From Solibaculum mannosilyticum (GTDB lineage: Bacteria > Bacillota > Clostridia > Oscillospirales > Acutalibacteraceae), in assembly GCF_015140235.1 (NCBI RefSeq), contig NZ_AP023321.1:496001-560000 (forward strand): a DNA stretch of 64,000 nucleotides, in the 5' to 3' direction. Of this stretch, positions 15,612 to 25,083 are shown piece by piece. The first letter of the stretch is position 1. Every line of letters starts with the position of its first letter. A program made the translations under genes and the position numbers. The notes under the pieces were generated by a model, which was not told the origin of the DNA, made no database searches, and was given only the letters and a program-made list of their open reading frames with translations.

Positions 15612-16058
15612 TTATTCAATGGGAATGGAATTGCACTGAGGCAGCTGTTTGGGTGCGGCCTTAGGCATGGAGATTTTCAAAATGCCATCTTCGAATTTTG
15701 CATTTATGTCTTTGGACTGCATACCGTCGCCCACATAGAAGCTCCGGCTGCACTGGCCGGCGTAACGTTCTTTACGGATGTAATGACCTTTTTTGTCCTT
15801 TTCGTCTTTATCCAGACCCTTAGCGGCGCTGATGGTCAGATAACCGTTTTCCAAGTTGATTTGAATCTCGTCTTTCTTGAAGCCGGGCAGATCCACATCC
15901 AGTTCATAAGAGTGATCGGTTTCGCGGACATCGGTTTTCATCAAGTTTTTGGAATGCTTGCCGTACAGAGGATTGTGACGGCCGAACATCGATGTGGTAT
16001 CAAACATGTCGTCCCACATATCGTCGAACAGATTCTCACCAAAAATGCTAGGTAACAT
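15612..16058 (-). CDS. Small heat shock protein Hsp20 (alpha-crystallin family)
   Basis: 148 residues. An ATP-independent holdase that binds unfolding proteins. After a short acidic/aromatic arm (FDDMWDDMFDTTSMFG) comes the alpha-crystallin domain from about residue 40: TDVRETDHSYELDVDLPGFKKDE, INLENGYLTISA, ERYAGQCSRSFYVGDG and the conserved INAKFEDGILKISMPK; an IPI-type C-terminal anchor appears as SIPIE. GAGGAATG precedes the ATG. It is under a CIRCE operator, so HrcA should repress it until heat shock. No chaperone partners are adjacent. Confidence 0.95.
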   Translation of the reverse strand: MLPSIFGENLFDDMWDDMFDTTSMFGRHNPLYGKHSKNLMKTDVRETDHSYELDVDLPGFKKDEIQINLENGYLTISAAKGLDKDEKDKKGHYIRKERYAGQCSRSFYVGDGMQSKDINAKFEDGILKISMPKAAPKQLPQCNSIPIE

Positions 16059-16225
16059 AAATCATTCCTCCAATTCAATGTGTTTCACTCGTAGCTGTGG
16101 GGAGGTTATCCTCGCGGTGGCGAGCTTTTGTTACCGTGGATTCTCATCCGGTGTAGATGTTTTTTACTCTCCAGGGAAATTCTCACGTTTGCTTTCTGTG
16201 GAACCTCTCTTTCAAGTTCGCCTTT

Positions 16226-16253
16226 ATTATAACACCGCAATTAGCACTGTCAA
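16226..16253 (-). promoter_or_regulatory. Sigma-A promoter of hsp20
   Basis: On the minus strand TTGACA (16248-16253), 16-bp spacer, TATAAT (16226-16231). The CIRCE operator covers the -35 element. Confidence 0.85.
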
Positions 16254-16267
16254 TAGTAGAGTGCTAA
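16241..16267. promoter_or_regulatory. CIRCE operator (HrcA binding site)
   Basis: TTAGCACTG (16241-16249), nine-base spacer, GAGTGCTAA (16259-16267): the CIRCE inverted repeat with one mismatch to the canonical left arm. It overlaps the hsp20 -35 box. Confidence 0.93.
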
Positions 16268-16332
16268 TTTTAATATTTTATTTACTTTTTATGACTGGGA
16301 GTGATAATGGATTTGGGTAAGGAGAAAAGGAG

Positions 16333-16362
16333 TTGTAAAAAGACGGCGGAGTCTGTTACAAT
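16333..16362 (+). promoter_or_regulatory. Promoter of the TetR-type gene
   Basis: TTGTAA (16333-16338), 18-bp spacer, TACAAT (16357-16362), 36 bp upstream of the ATG at 16399. Confidence 0.65.
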
Positions 16363-16398
16363 AAAGGCAGAGGAATGGTCTTAAGAAGGAGGCAGGGC

Positions 16399-16998
16399 AT
16401 GGATAAACGGGAAATTCGGCAGGGATCCATAAAATATCGCCTTGCAGAGGCCGTCAAGATCTGCATGAAACGCACGCCGGTGGATCGAATCACCGTCCAA
16501 CAGATTGTGGATGTCTGTGGCGTCACCCGCCAGACCTTTTACCGTAATTTTCAGGATAAGTATGATCTTATCAATTGGTACTTTGACAAGCTGCTTCTGG
16601 AATCGTTTGCCCATATGGGAAGCGGCCGGACGGTGTTGGAAGGGTTGGAGCGCAAATTTGAATACATCAAACAGGAACAGGTGTTTTTTACAGGGGCCTT
16701 CCGATCGGATGATCACAATTCCCTGAGGGAGCATGATTTCGCCTTGATCCTGGAATTTTATTCAAAACAGATCGAGCAGAAAACCGGACGTCCGCCGGAT
16801 GAAGAAACACAGTTTCTTCTGGAGATGTACTGCCGTGGGTCCATCTATATGACCGTCAAATGGGTGCTGGGAGGGATGCCGAAGGCTCCAAAAGAGATGG
16901 CGCGGAATTTAGTGGATGCCATGCCGGAAAAATTGACGAGATTGTTTGTCCGGCTTCATCTATTGCCGGGGGAGGAATCCCGGACTTCACCATCTTGA
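16399..16998 (+). CDS. TetR family transcriptional regulator (DhaS-like)
   Basis: 199 residues from the ATG at 16399, preceded by GAAGGAGG. The N-terminal helix-turn-helix is clear: LAEAVKICMKRTPVDRITV then IVDVCGVTRQTFYRNFQDKYDLINWYF. The C-terminal ligand/dimer half has the pattern of regulators related to DhaS of dihydroxyacetone kinase operons (FYSKQIEQKTGRPPDEE, MYCRGSIYMTVKWVLGG). The next gene on the same strand encodes a FucO-type alcohol dehydrogenase, a plausible target, but I see no clear operator. Regulator class firm; ligand unknown. Confidence 0.88.
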   Translation: MDKREIRQGSIKYRLAEAVKICMKRTPVDRITVQQIVDVCGVTRQTFYRNFQDKYDLINWYFDKLLLESFAHMGSGRTVLEGLERKFEYIKQEQVFFTGAFRSDDHNSLREHDFALILEFYSKQIEQKTGRPPDEETQFLLEMYCRGSIYMTVKWVLGGMPKAPKEMARNLVDAMPEKLTRLFVRLHLLPGEESRTSPS

Positions 16999-17122
16999 GG
17001 AATGTTACAAGTGGGTGATTTTGTAACTTTACTTTTCCCTGAATTGTGATTACCATAAGGGTAGTGAGATGTGAGATTCATCTTCCTGATAGATAAAGTT
17101 TCAGAAAAGGAGTAGATCGTCC

Positions 17123-18268
17123 ATGGCAAACAGGATCATGCTCAACCAGACTTCCTACCACGGTTCCGGCGCGATTGAGGAGATCGCAAACGAAGCCAAA
17201 GCCCACGGTTTCCAGAAAGCATTTGTGTGCTCCGACCCGGATCTGATCAAATTCAAAGTCGCCTCCAAGGTGACCGATATCCTGGATAGGGAACATCTTG
17301 CTTATCAGATTTATTCCGATATCAAAGCAAATCCCACCATCCAGAATGTCCAGCACGGCGTACAAGCCTTCAAGGACTCTGGAGCCGATTATATCATTGC
17401 CATCGGCGGCGGGTCCTCCATGGATACGGCCAAAGCCATCGGCATCATCATCGCCAACCCGGAATTTGAGGATGTGCGCAGTCTGGAGGGCGTAGCTCCC
17501 ACCAAGAAGCCGTGCGTCCCGATTATCGCCGTCCCCACCACGGCTGGTACGGCTGCTGAAGTCACCATCAACTATGTGATCACTGATGTGGAGAAGAAAC
17601 GCAAATTCGTCTGTGTCGATCCCCACGATATGCCCATCATCGCGGTTGTGGACCCGGATATGATGGCTTCCATGCCCAAGGGCCTGACCGCCTCCACCGG
17701 TATGGACGCTTTGACCCATGCCATCGAAGGCTATACCACCAAAGCTGCATGGGAAATGACCGATATGTTCCACCTCAAGGCCATTGAGATCATCTCCAGA
17801 TCGCTGCGGGGAGCCGTAGCCAACACAAAAGAGGGCCGCGAGGGCATGGCGCTGGGCCAGTACGTCGCAGGCATGGGTTTCTCCAATGTAGGGTTGGGTA
17901 TCGCCCATTCCATGGCCCATACTTTGGGGGCGGTCTATGATACCCCTCACGGCGTGGCCTGCGCTATGATGCTGCCCATTGTGATGGAGTATAACGCCGA
18001 ATGCACCGGCGAAAAATACCGCGAGATTGCCCGTGCGATGGGCGTAGAGGACGTGGAGAACATGTCCCAGGCCGAGTACCGCAAAGCAGCGGTGGAAGCG
18101 GTTAAGAAACTGTCGGCTGATGTTGGGATCCCGGCTAAGCTGGAGGCTATCCGGGAAGAGGATCTGCCCTTCTTGGCGGAATCGGCCTTTGCCGATGCAT
18201 GCCGTCCCGGCAACCCCAAGGATACCAATGTGGAGGACTTGAAAGAATTGTTCCGCAAACTGATGTGA
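17123..18268 (+). CDS. fucO: Lactaldehyde reductase / iron-containing alcohol dehydrogenase
   Basis: 381 residues, group III Fe-dependent alcohol dehydrogenase, closest in my reading to FucO, which reduces L-lactaldehyde to 1,2-propanediol with NADH during fucose or rhamnose fermentation. Seen: nucleotide-binding GGGSSMDTAK, VPTTAGTAAEVT, and metal ligands in GMDALTHAIEGY (Asp about 195, His about 199) and GIAHSMAHTLGAVYDTPHG (His about 262 and 276). AAAAGGAG lies before the ATG. Codons are C-rich at the third position, suggesting high expression. No fucose or rhamnose genes lie nearby, so the natural aldehyde is uncertain. Ends at a strong terminator. Confidence 0.92.
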   Translation: MANRIMLNQTSYHGSGAIEEIANEAKAHGFQKAFVCSDPDLIKFKVASKVTDILDREHLAYQIYSDIKANPTIQNVQHGVQAFKDSGADYIIAIGGGSSMDTAKAIGIIIANPEFEDVRSLEGVAPTKKPCVPIIAVPTTAGTAAEVTINYVITDVEKKRKFVCVDPHDMPIIAVVDPDMMASMPKGLTASTGMDALTHAIEGYTTKAAWEMTDMFHLKAIEIISRSLRGAVANTKEGREGMALGQYVAGMGFSNVGLGIAHSMAHTLGAVYDTPHGVACAMMLPIVMEYNAECTGEKYREIARAMGVEDVENMSQAEYRKAAVEAVKKLSADVGIPAKLEAIREEDLPFLAESAFADACRPGNPKDTNVEDLKELFRKLM

Positions 18269-18294
18269 TCTTGAATAGGGTGAAAAGATCCGCA

Positions 18295-18340
18295 AAAAGG
18301 ACCGGCTTGTCCCAAAGGACAGGCCGGTCCTTTTCTTTTT
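18295..18340 (+). terminator. Terminator after fucO
   Basis: AAAGGACCGGCTTGTCC pairs with GGACAGGCCGGTCCTTT (one wobble) around a CAAA loop, then TTTTCTTTTT. Confidence 0.9.
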
Positions 18341-18473
18341 GATACAGCCCTCTTTTACAAAGAATTTACTCAGATTTGGCCTTGCTATGGTGGAAAGGCG
18401 GCTGGAAAGACAATAAAATGAAAACCATTGATTGGAAAGAATCTTTAAGATATGGAAAAGAGAGGCTGTCATT

Positions 18474-19634
18474 ATGAACCGTTTAAAAATACGTCCGCCC
18501 AGCAAGGCATCGATGATTGTACTGGCAGGTATGGCTGTGGTGGCGGTTTTGGTTGTGCTGTTTCAAATGCAAAATCCTATGGACTATGAAATCTACAGCA
18601 GTGAATCCATCCATTACGACAAAGGGACTGTCACGGCTGTAACGGCTCAATCGCTGGAACAGGAACCTGCGCCGTCCAACCGGCTTCTGGGTACCCAGAC
18701 GGTGGAAGTAAAAATGAAAAACGGCCAATATAAGGATCAGACCATCACCATTGAGAACGTCCTCAGCACCACCCACAATATCCAAGTCAAGCCGGGACAA
18801 TCGGTGATTGTCAAAGTGGACAGTCCACAGAATGCCCAGCCGTATTTTACCATCTACAACTACGATCGTACTATTGGAATCGTCGCCATTGTAGCCCTTT
18901 TCTTCCTGCTACTGATGGTGGTGGGACGGCGCAAAGGCGTCAAAAGTATGCTGGGCCTGGCCTTTACCCTTTTTCTGGTGGTAGGGCTTCTTCTCCCCAT
19001 GATCTATCAGGGATATTCCCCCATTCTCAGCAGCCTGCTGGTGGCGGTATTGGTGACGCTGGCTGCCATGCTGTTGCTCAACGGGCCTAGTAAGAAGACG
19101 CTGGTGGCTATTTTATCCACGGGTGCGGGACTGGTGATATCGGCCGCTCTATACGGCGTATTTACCGCTATTTTACACTTGTCGGGATACCAGATGGAGC
19201 AGGTGGAGGATCTTCTTCTTGTATCGCAGAATACAGGGCTCAAAATCGGACAAGTCCTGTTTGTTGGGGTGCTCATATCCTCATTGGGGGCCGTTATGGA
19301 TATGACCATGTCCATTGCGTCCTCCCTTTACGAGATGAAGCAGGTATCGCCCGGCGTCACAAAAGGACAGCTTGTGAAATCCGGCATGGCGATCGGACGG
19401 GATATGATCGGCACTATGTGCGAGACGCTCATCCTGGCCTTCGTCGGGACGGCGCTGACCACCATGCTGGTGTTGGTGTCCTACGGCATCCAGTTTGACC
19501 AGCTGCTCAGTTCCGATTACATCGCCATTGAATTGCTTCATGCCGTCACAGGAAGTATGGCGGTGGTATTGTCGGTGCCTGCTACGGCGCTGCTCTCCGG
19601 GATGTTTTTTGCAAAATCGGCGGGGAAATCCTGA
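18474..19634 (+). CDS. YibE/F family membrane protein
   Basis: 386 residues from the ATG at 18474. An N-terminal membrane segment (MIVLAGMAVVAVLVVLF) is followed by an extracytoplasmic beta-rich domain of about 100 residues. A series of roughly seven hydrophobic segments then begins at IGIVAIVALFFLLLMVVGRRKG. The YibE/F signature is visible in FVGVLISSLGAVMDMTMSIASSLYE and SGMAIGRDMIGTMCETLILAF. Members are multi-pass membrane proteins of unknown function, possibly transporters. It stands alone, between fucO and the large secreted phosphoesterase gene. Confidence 0.9.
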   Translation: MNRLKIRPPSKASMIVLAGMAVVAVLVVLFQMQNPMDYEIYSSESIHYDKGTVTAVTAQSLEQEPAPSNRLLGTQTVEVKMKNGQYKDQTITIENVLSTTHNIQVKPGQSVIVKVDSPQNAQPYFTIYNYDRTIGIVAIVALFFLLLMVVGRRKGVKSMLGLAFTLFLVVGLLLPMIYQGYSPILSSLLVAVLVTLAAMLLLNGPSKKTLVAILSTGAGLVISAALYGVFTAILHLSGYQMEQVEDLLLVSQNTGLKIGQVLFVGVLISSLGAVMDMTMSIASSLYEMKQVSPGVTKGQLVKSGMAIGRDMIGTMCETLILAFVGTALTTMLVLVSYGIQFDQLLSSDYIAIELLHAVTGSMAVVLSVPATALLSGMFFAKSAGKS

Positions 19635-19806
19635 ACACAATAGGACAAATACCAAGGGGGGAAACCGTTTTTCTTTCGGCCAATCCGTGAGAAGGGCGGT
19701 TTTTCACTTTACATAAATTTTATCAAAATTTGAACAAACCATGATTGAAACAAAGGAAAAGAATGGGATACCATAAAAGCATCACGAAAGGAAAGGATGT
19801 ATTGCA

Positions 19807-22800
19807 GTGAAACTAGGAAAGACACTGAAACGTGCGTTGTCATGTGTCCTCGCAGCGGCTATGATCTGTGTCAGCGGCGTGATGCCCACAGGACTGGCGG
19901 CCGAGACCGACAACCCCCTCATCCCCTCAGCCAAGCCTCAGGGGAGTACCATCAAAGTCATCGACCACAATGTGTACACCGGGATGACCAACTTCGATCA
20001 GCGGTCGGAAGGAGCCGTCCAGCTGTTTGAGAAGTACATGCCCGACTCCATCGGCCTCCAGGAAGCCAACGTCTCCTGGATGAACGCTTTGAAAGAGGGT
20101 TTGTCCGACCATTATGATTGCGTCGGCGTAGGCCGTGAAAACGGAACCAACGATGAAAACAGCGGCGAGGCCACCCCTATTTTCTACCTGAAGGATAAAT
20201 ACAATCTGGTGGATTCCGGGACCTTCTGGCTGTCGGAGACCCCGGATGTTCCCTCCATCGGCTGGGATGCCATGTACAACCGCATTTGTACCTGGGCCAT
20301 CCTGGAAAACAAGGAGACCGGCGAAACCTATGCCCACGTCAATACCCACTTCGATCATGTAGGCAGCACCGCCCGCATTAAAAGCATGCGCATGATCATC
20401 GACTTTTTGAACACACTGGATATGCCGGTTGTATGCACCGGCGATTTTAACGTCAGCGAAGGCTCGGACGTCTACAATCTGATGCTGTCCAGCGGTTTCA
20501 TGCAGGATACCAAAAACATGGCGGAAAAGAAGGTCAATGAAGGCGGAACCATGTCCAACTTCGGCCAAAATGATGTATCCGGACAGCTGCCCATCGATTT
20601 CACCTTCGTCTCCAAGGACGATTTCAAAGTGTCCCTTTACCAGGTGCTGGATGAAAAATCCAACGGCACTTACATCTCCGACCATCTGGGAATCTACTCC
20701 GAGATGACCCTCATGGCCCCGGCCGATACTTACCGCGCTGTCTATGGCACCGCCCAGCTGGACGGCCAGATGGATGACGCTTACAGCCGTGCCCAGGAAG
20801 TGCCCGTCAATCTGGATTCCTCCGGCGATGATGCCGCCGGCGCCACCGGTACCGCCCGTACCATTTACGATGAAAACTACATTTACTCCTTTGTCCAGGT
20901 CAAGGATTCCACCCCCAACGTCAATGTCACCGATCCTACAAATTCCAACTATGGTGTGGACGGCGTCCAGTTCTTCTATGACTTCAAGAATGTGGACGGT
21001 TCCGCCTGGACGACCGACCACAGCGGATATTTTATCACGGATCTCACCAGCAGCGGCCATTGGACCAGTCCCGACGGGACGCCCGGTCAGGATATCGCCC
21101 GTTGGGCCGGCGGCTTCTCCGGATTCAAAGGCGACACCTCCAAGATGGATTTCCGCGGTGTGAAAACCGACGACGGCTATACCATGGAGATCCGCGTGGC
21201 ATTGCCCGACACCATCCGTGCACGCTATGCCGCCGGCGAGGACAACATCCAGATCGGCGTGGGATTCCAGATCAACGACGATCAGAACGACGACGGCACC
21301 CGTGACGCCATGTGTTTTGACAATCCCAGTCTGGAATCGGCCTGGAAAGGCCCCGACTACATGTCCAACATGATCCTGGCCGGCAGCCCGGAATCGGCTA
21401 CCGATCCCTCTGTCACGGAAAAATACTACTACATGGCGGTACCCGGTACCCCCACCGTGGACGGCTATCTGGACGATGCTTATCTGTATGCCCCCACCAT
21501 CGCTGTCAACAAGGACGGGAATAATGCCGTCTCCACCAACGGCGCCGCCACCAGCACCTCCCGCGTCCTGTACGACGACAATTATATCTACGTCTTTAAC
21601 GATATCAAAGACGCAGCCGTCAATGACCCCTCCACCTCCCAGCCCGAGGATAACTACACCAATTACGGCATCGACAATGTCCAGCTGTTCTTCGACTTCG
21701 CAAACACCGATACCCCTCTGGATATGGCCGATACCTATACCTACTCCAGCAACGACGGCACCCAAAAGCATGAGAGCGGCTACATGATGCTGTACAACAA
21801 CGAAAAGACTCCCTTCCTCACCTATGGATTCACCGATTACAAGGGGGATGCCGACAAACTGACCTATAAGACCCAGCGGACTGCCACCGGTTATACCGTA
21901 GAGCTTCGTCTGGCTCTCAGCGATTCCCTCAAAGATAAGCTGGCCGATGGACAGCATCCCAAGATCGGCATTGGTTTCCAGGTCAATGACGATACAAACG
22001 ACGACGGCGTGCGCAATAACACCACCTTCTCCAGCAACCGGCTGGGGGATGCCTGGACCAGCCCCATCTACTTTGAAGACATTGTGTTGGGCGAGATGGG
22101 CGGCCGCCCGTCTGAAAACGGCGATCCCAGCTCCCTGAAAAACGGCGAACTGATCTCGACCTCCGCCACCGAATGGCGTTATCTGGACAACAACACCGAT
22201 CCCGCCGCTGGCAGTGACAGCCGTACCAGCTGGACCCTGGCCTCCTTTGACGACAGCCAGTGGAAGACCGCCAAAGGCAGCTTCGGCGCCAAAAACGGGC
22301 AACAGAAGGATTTGGGCGATGGATTTTATCCTAACACCCTCCTCAACCAGTACATCAACGGAAAAGACGGCGATGATATCCCCGCATTCTTCTTCCGGTC
22401 CACTTTTGAAATCGAGGATTTGGAATCCCTGGTCGCCTTGGACGGGGAACTGCTCTATGACGATGCCGCCATTGTGTACATCAACGGGCACAAAGTAGCG
22501 TCCTTCTATGAACCGGACGGCGGGTTTGATTCCAATCTCTCCTATGGCGGTTCCAATAAGAGCGATCCCCTCACCGGTACGTTCACCGTTACCGATAAGT
22601 CCCTGCTCAACGAAGGCGTCAACACCATCGCCGTAGAACTGCATCAAGGCCGCGCCTCCAGTTCCGACATCTACTTCGATTTTGTCTCCCTCAAGCAGCG
22701 GGGAGATCTGGACGGCACCGCTCAGGTCAAATCCGTTTCCCTCAACGTCGGCGGTGATGAGACCACCCGTAACGTCACGTGGTACAGCAACTCCACCAAA

Positions 22801-24738
22801 GACGGGGTTGTCCAGCTGGCTGAAAAAGCCGATATGACCGGCGACAGTTTCCCGGAAACCTATCAGGAATTTACCGCCACCTCTCAGGCGGCCAACGACT
22901 CCGGTTTCAACAGCTTCTTTGCCACCGTGGAAGTACAGCCCGGCAAAGAGTACGTCTACCGGGTGGGCAACCAACAAGGATGGTCGGAGATCTACTCCTT
23001 TGAGACACAGGATATCAGCGACGGGTTTAACTTCCTGCTGGCCGGCGATCCCCAGATCGGTTCCAGCGGCAACGTAGGCAACGATACCACCGGCTGGAAC
23101 AACACTCTGACCCAGGCCGTCAAACAGTTCCCGGACACCAGTTTCGTACTCAGCGCCGGCGATCAGGTGGAACACGCTTCCAATGAAAACGAGTATGCCG
23201 GTTTCTTAAGCCCTGAGATCCTCAAATCCCTGCCGCTTGCCACCAACGTCGGCAACCACGACGTGGGCAGCACCTCCTATAATCAGCATTTCAACATGCC
23301 CAATGTCAGCAGCTCTTTAGGGGTATCCGGCCAGGTGGGCGGCGATTACTGGTTCCGCTACGGCAACACCTTGATCATGTCCATCAACTCCAACCAGCTG
23401 AGCACCGCCCAGCACGTCCAATTCATGGAAGATGTCCTGAAAGAACAGGGCGATGCCACATGGAAAGTGGTTACTTTCCATCACTCCATCTACAGCACCG
23501 CATCCCACTCCACCGAATCCGACATCATAGGCCGCCGCAACGAACTGGCCCCGGAATTCTCCCGTTTGGGCATCGATGTGGTGCTCATGGGCCACGACCA
23601 CGTCTACACCCGCAGCTATATGATGGACGGCGTCACCCCGGTAGTGCCGGAGGACGGCAAACCGGCTTCCAGCGTCACCAATCCCGAAGACGGCCAGGTG
23701 CTGTACATCACTGCAAACTCAGCTTCCGGCAGCAAATACTATGAGATCCTTTCCAACCAGGCTTTCCCCTATGCCGCTGTGAAGGAACAAGGACATACCC
23801 CCTCTTTCAGCAATATCCAGGTCACCGACAGCAGCTTTACCGTCACCACCTACCGCAGCAATGACCTGAGCGTCATCGATACCTTTACCATCAACAAGAC
23901 CACCGATACCACCGCCCCGGTCATCACCCTGCCGGAGGACAACGAGATCCAGGTGGGCGATACATTCGATGCCATGGAAGGCGTCACCGCTACTGACGAT
24001 GTGGACGGAGACCTGACCGATGCCATCCAAGTAGAAGGGGAAGTGGATACTCAGGTGGCCGGCAGTTACGATCTTATCTACCGCGTATCCGACAAAGCCG
24101 GCAACGAGGCCACCGCTACCCGGACCGTTGTGGTCAAAGAGACTGTTTCCATCGAAGCCAGCACCGATAAACAAAATTATGAGGTTGGAGAGACCATCAC
24201 CCTGACAGTGGTCACCGGTTCAGATGTACGTGCCATCGGGCTGAGAAATGAGATCGGCAAAGGGCTGGGCCTGACCTCCATCAAATCCTCCAACGATGGC
24301 CTGCAGAAGGTTTGGACCGTTCAGTTCTCCGTAGGCACCAAGGGCGACCGCACCATCTCCATCCGTACCCGGACCGATTCCGGCTGGCAGGATACCGGTA
24401 TCTCCTTCAATATCCAAGTGGGGATCCCTCCGGTATCACAGGCAGAGCCTGAGATCTACCGTGCCGACATCGCTGCCGACAGCGCCCATGTAAATGAAAA
24501 ATTCCCCGTTATCGTAGAGACCTCCACCTCCGTCATCGATGTAAAAGTCCGCAATGAGCTTGGACGGGCCATGGGCGTCCAAGTGGTAGGATACTACGAT
24601 CAAGGCGATCGGCGCATCTGGACCCTCAATATGGAGGTAGGCACCGCCGGCTCCCGTTTGTTCTCCTTCTATCCCGTGGGGAGAGACGGAACGATGTTAA
24701 ATGCATCGGTGGAAGATATGATCACCATCGTATCCTGA
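19807..24738 (+). CDS. Large secreted multidomain protein: EEP phosphatase/nuclease, two CBM9-like domains, metallophosphatase, Ig-like repeats
   Basis: 1,643 residues from a GTG with AAGGAAAGGATG upstream. A signal peptide occupies residues 1-31 (basic start, LAAAMICVSGVMPTGLAAE). About 45-300 is an endonuclease/exonuclease/phosphatase fold (DHNVYTGMTN, IGLQEANV, NTHFDHVG, CTGDFNVSEGSD, ISDHLGIYSEM). About 310-525 and 540-765 are two CBM9/DOMON-like modules (QLDGQMDDAYSRA and TVDGYLDDAYLYA). About 780-965 is a beta-sandwich. About 970-1068 is a purple-acid-phosphatase-type FN3, and about 1075-1325 a calcineurin-like phosphoesterase (AGDPQIG, AGDQVEH, GNHDVG, FHHSIYS, GHDHVYTRS). About 1370-1445 is a DUF5011-like Ig domain, then two related C-terminal repeats (RNEIGKGLG, RNELGRAMG). 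No LPXTG or TM anchor, so probably released. Third positions are strongly C-rich. Likely scavenges phosphate from extracellular esters. Confidence 0.85.
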   Translation: MKLGKTLKRALSCVLAAAMICVSGVMPTGLAAETDNPLIPSAKPQGSTIKVIDHNVYTGMTNFDQRSEGAVQLFEKYMPDSIGLQEANVSWMNALKEGLSDHYDCVGVGRENGTNDENSGEATPIFYLKDKYNLVDSGTFWLSETPDVPSIGWDAMYNRICTWAILENKETGETYAHVNTHFDHVGSTARIKSMRMIIDFLNTLDMPVVCTGDFNVSEGSDVYNLMLSSGFMQDTKNMAEKKVNEGGTMSNFGQNDVSGQLPIDFTFVSKDDFKVSLYQVLDEKSNGTYISDHLGIYSEMTLMAPADTYRAVYGTAQLDGQMDDAYSRAQEVPVNLDSSGDDAAGATGTARTIYDENYIYSFVQVKDSTPNVNVTDPTNSNYGVDGVQFFYDFKNVDGSAWTTDHSGYFITDLTSSGHWTSPDGTPGQDIARWAGGFSGFKGDTSKMDFRGVKTDDGYTMEIRVALPDTIRARYAAGEDNIQIGVGFQINDDQNDDGTRDAMCFDNPSLESAWKGPDYMSNMILAGSPESATDPSVTEKYYYMAVPGTPTVDGYLDDAYLYAPTIAVNKDGNNAVSTNGAATSTSRVLYDDNYIYVFNDIKDAAVNDPSTSQPEDNYTNYGIDNVQLFFDFANTDTPLDMADTYTYSSNDGTQKHESGYMMLYNNEKTPFLTYGFTDYKGDADKLTYKTQRTATGYTVELRLALSDSLKDKLADGQHPKIGIGFQVNDDTNDDGVRNNTTFSSNRLGDAWTSPIYFEDIVLGEMGGRPSENGDPSSLKNGELISTSATEWRYLDNNTDPAAGSDSRTSWTLASFDDSQWKTAKGSFGAKNGQQKDLGDGFYPNTLLNQYINGKDGDDIPAFFFRSTFEIEDLESLVALDGELLYDDAAIVYINGHKVASFYEPDGGFDSNLSYGGSNKSDPLTGTFTVTDKSLLNEGVNTIAVELHQGRASSSDIYFDFVSLKQRGDLDGTAQVKSVSLNVGGDETTRNVTWYSNSTKDGVVQLAEKADMTGDSFPETYQEFTATSQAANDSGFNSFFATVEVQPGKEYVYRVGNQQGWSEIYSFETQDISDGFNFLLAGDPQIGSSGNVGNDTTGWNNTLTQAVKQFPDTSFVLSAGDQVEHASNENEYAGFLSPEILKSLPLATNVGNHDVGSTSYNQHFNMPNVSSSLGVSGQVGGDYWFRYGNTLIMSINSNQLSTAQHVQFMEDVLKEQGDATWKVVTFHHSIYSTASHSTESDIIGRRNELAPEFSRLGIDVVLMGHDHVYTRSYMMDGVTPVVPEDGKPASSVTNPEDGQVLYITANSASGSKYYEILSNQAFPYAAVKEQGHTPSFSNIQVTDSSFTVTTYRSNDLSVIDTFTINKTTDTTAPVITLPEDNEIQVGDTFDAMEGVTATDDVDGDLTDAIQVEGEVDTQVAGSYDLIYRVSDKAGNEATATRTVVVKETVSIEASTDKQNYEVGETITLTVVTGSDVRAIGLRNEIGKGLGLTSIKSSNDGLQKVWTVQFSVGTKGDRTISIRTRTDSGWQDTGISFNIQVGIPPVSQAEPEIYRADIAADSAHVNEKFPVIVETSTSVIDVKVRNELGRAMGVQVVGYYDQGDRRIWTLNMEVGTAGSRLFSFYPVGRDGTMLNASVEDMITIVS

Positions 24739-24785
24739 CACAGACGCTGAAAACTTCCGGAAACAAAGAGAATAATGATCTGGCA

Positions 24786-24824
24786 GAGCAGGTGAGGAAT
24801 CTTCCTCACCTGCTCTATTTTTTG
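24786..24824 (+). terminator. Terminator after the secreted phosphoesterase gene
   Basis: Perfect 14-bp stem GAGCAGGTGAGGAA (24786-24799) and its complement (24803-24816), then TATTTTTT. Confidence 0.93.
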
Positions 24825-24910
24825 GCGGATAAAAAGGGCGATAACAGGATTCTAAAAGGGGAGGAAGGGAAATCTTTCAAAATTTCACCCCGGCAAATAA
24901 AACTTTTTCC

Positions 24911-24939
24911 TTGACATGGGAAATAAGATGTGGTATATT
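24911..24939 (+). promoter_or_regulatory. Promoter of the DUF3793 gene leader
   Basis: TTGACA (24911-24916), 17-bp spacer, TATATT (24934-24939). The predicted start falls at the edge of a palindrome beginning at 24948. Confidence 0.8.
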
Positions 24940-24947
24940 TCCCAATA

Positions 24948-24963
24948 GTTAGATATAACTAAC
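24948..24963. promoter_or_regulatory. Palindromic operator, copy 1
   Basis: GTTAGATATAACTAAC, a 16-bp inverted repeat with one central mismatch pair, placed at the predicted transcription start. It resembles DtxR/IdeR-type metal-regulator boxes. The regulator identity is inferred only. Confidence 0.6.
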
Positions 24964-24970
24964 TTAGAGA

Positions 24971-25003
24971 ATGAACGGATGTAAAAAACGTCCGTCATTT
25001 TTT
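24971..25003 (+). terminator. Hairpin/T-run (attenuator-like) in the DUF3793 leader
   Basis: ATGAACGGA pairs with TCCGTCAT, with one bulged A, and is followed by TTTTTT. It lies between the promoter and the gene, and between the two operator copies, so it could end transcription early. Confidence 0.55.
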
Positions 25004-25012
25004 GGCCCATGA

Positions 25013-25028
25013 GTTAGTTATAACTAAC
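25013..25028. promoter_or_regulatory. Palindromic operator, copy 2
   Basis: GTTAGTTATAACTAAC, a perfect 16-bp palindrome, 65 bp after copy 1 and 56 bp before the DUF3793 start codon. Confidence 0.65.
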
Positions 25029-25083
25029 ATGCAGAACCGGTCAAAATACAGGATTCTTTGATAGGAAAGGAGGAAAGAAAGAT

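Noticed and set aside
17078-18505. 475-codon minus-strand frame covering fucO
   Set aside because: Antisense artefact of C-rich codon use; the His/Gly-rich product is not protein-like.
19927-23175. Very long open frame (1,082 codons) on the minus strand inside the secreted phosphoesterase gene
   Set aside because: It is antisense to a gene with clear domains and C-rich third positions, which suppress stop codons on the opposite strand. Its translation is a Gly/Val/Ile-rich mixture without recognisable domains or ribosome site.
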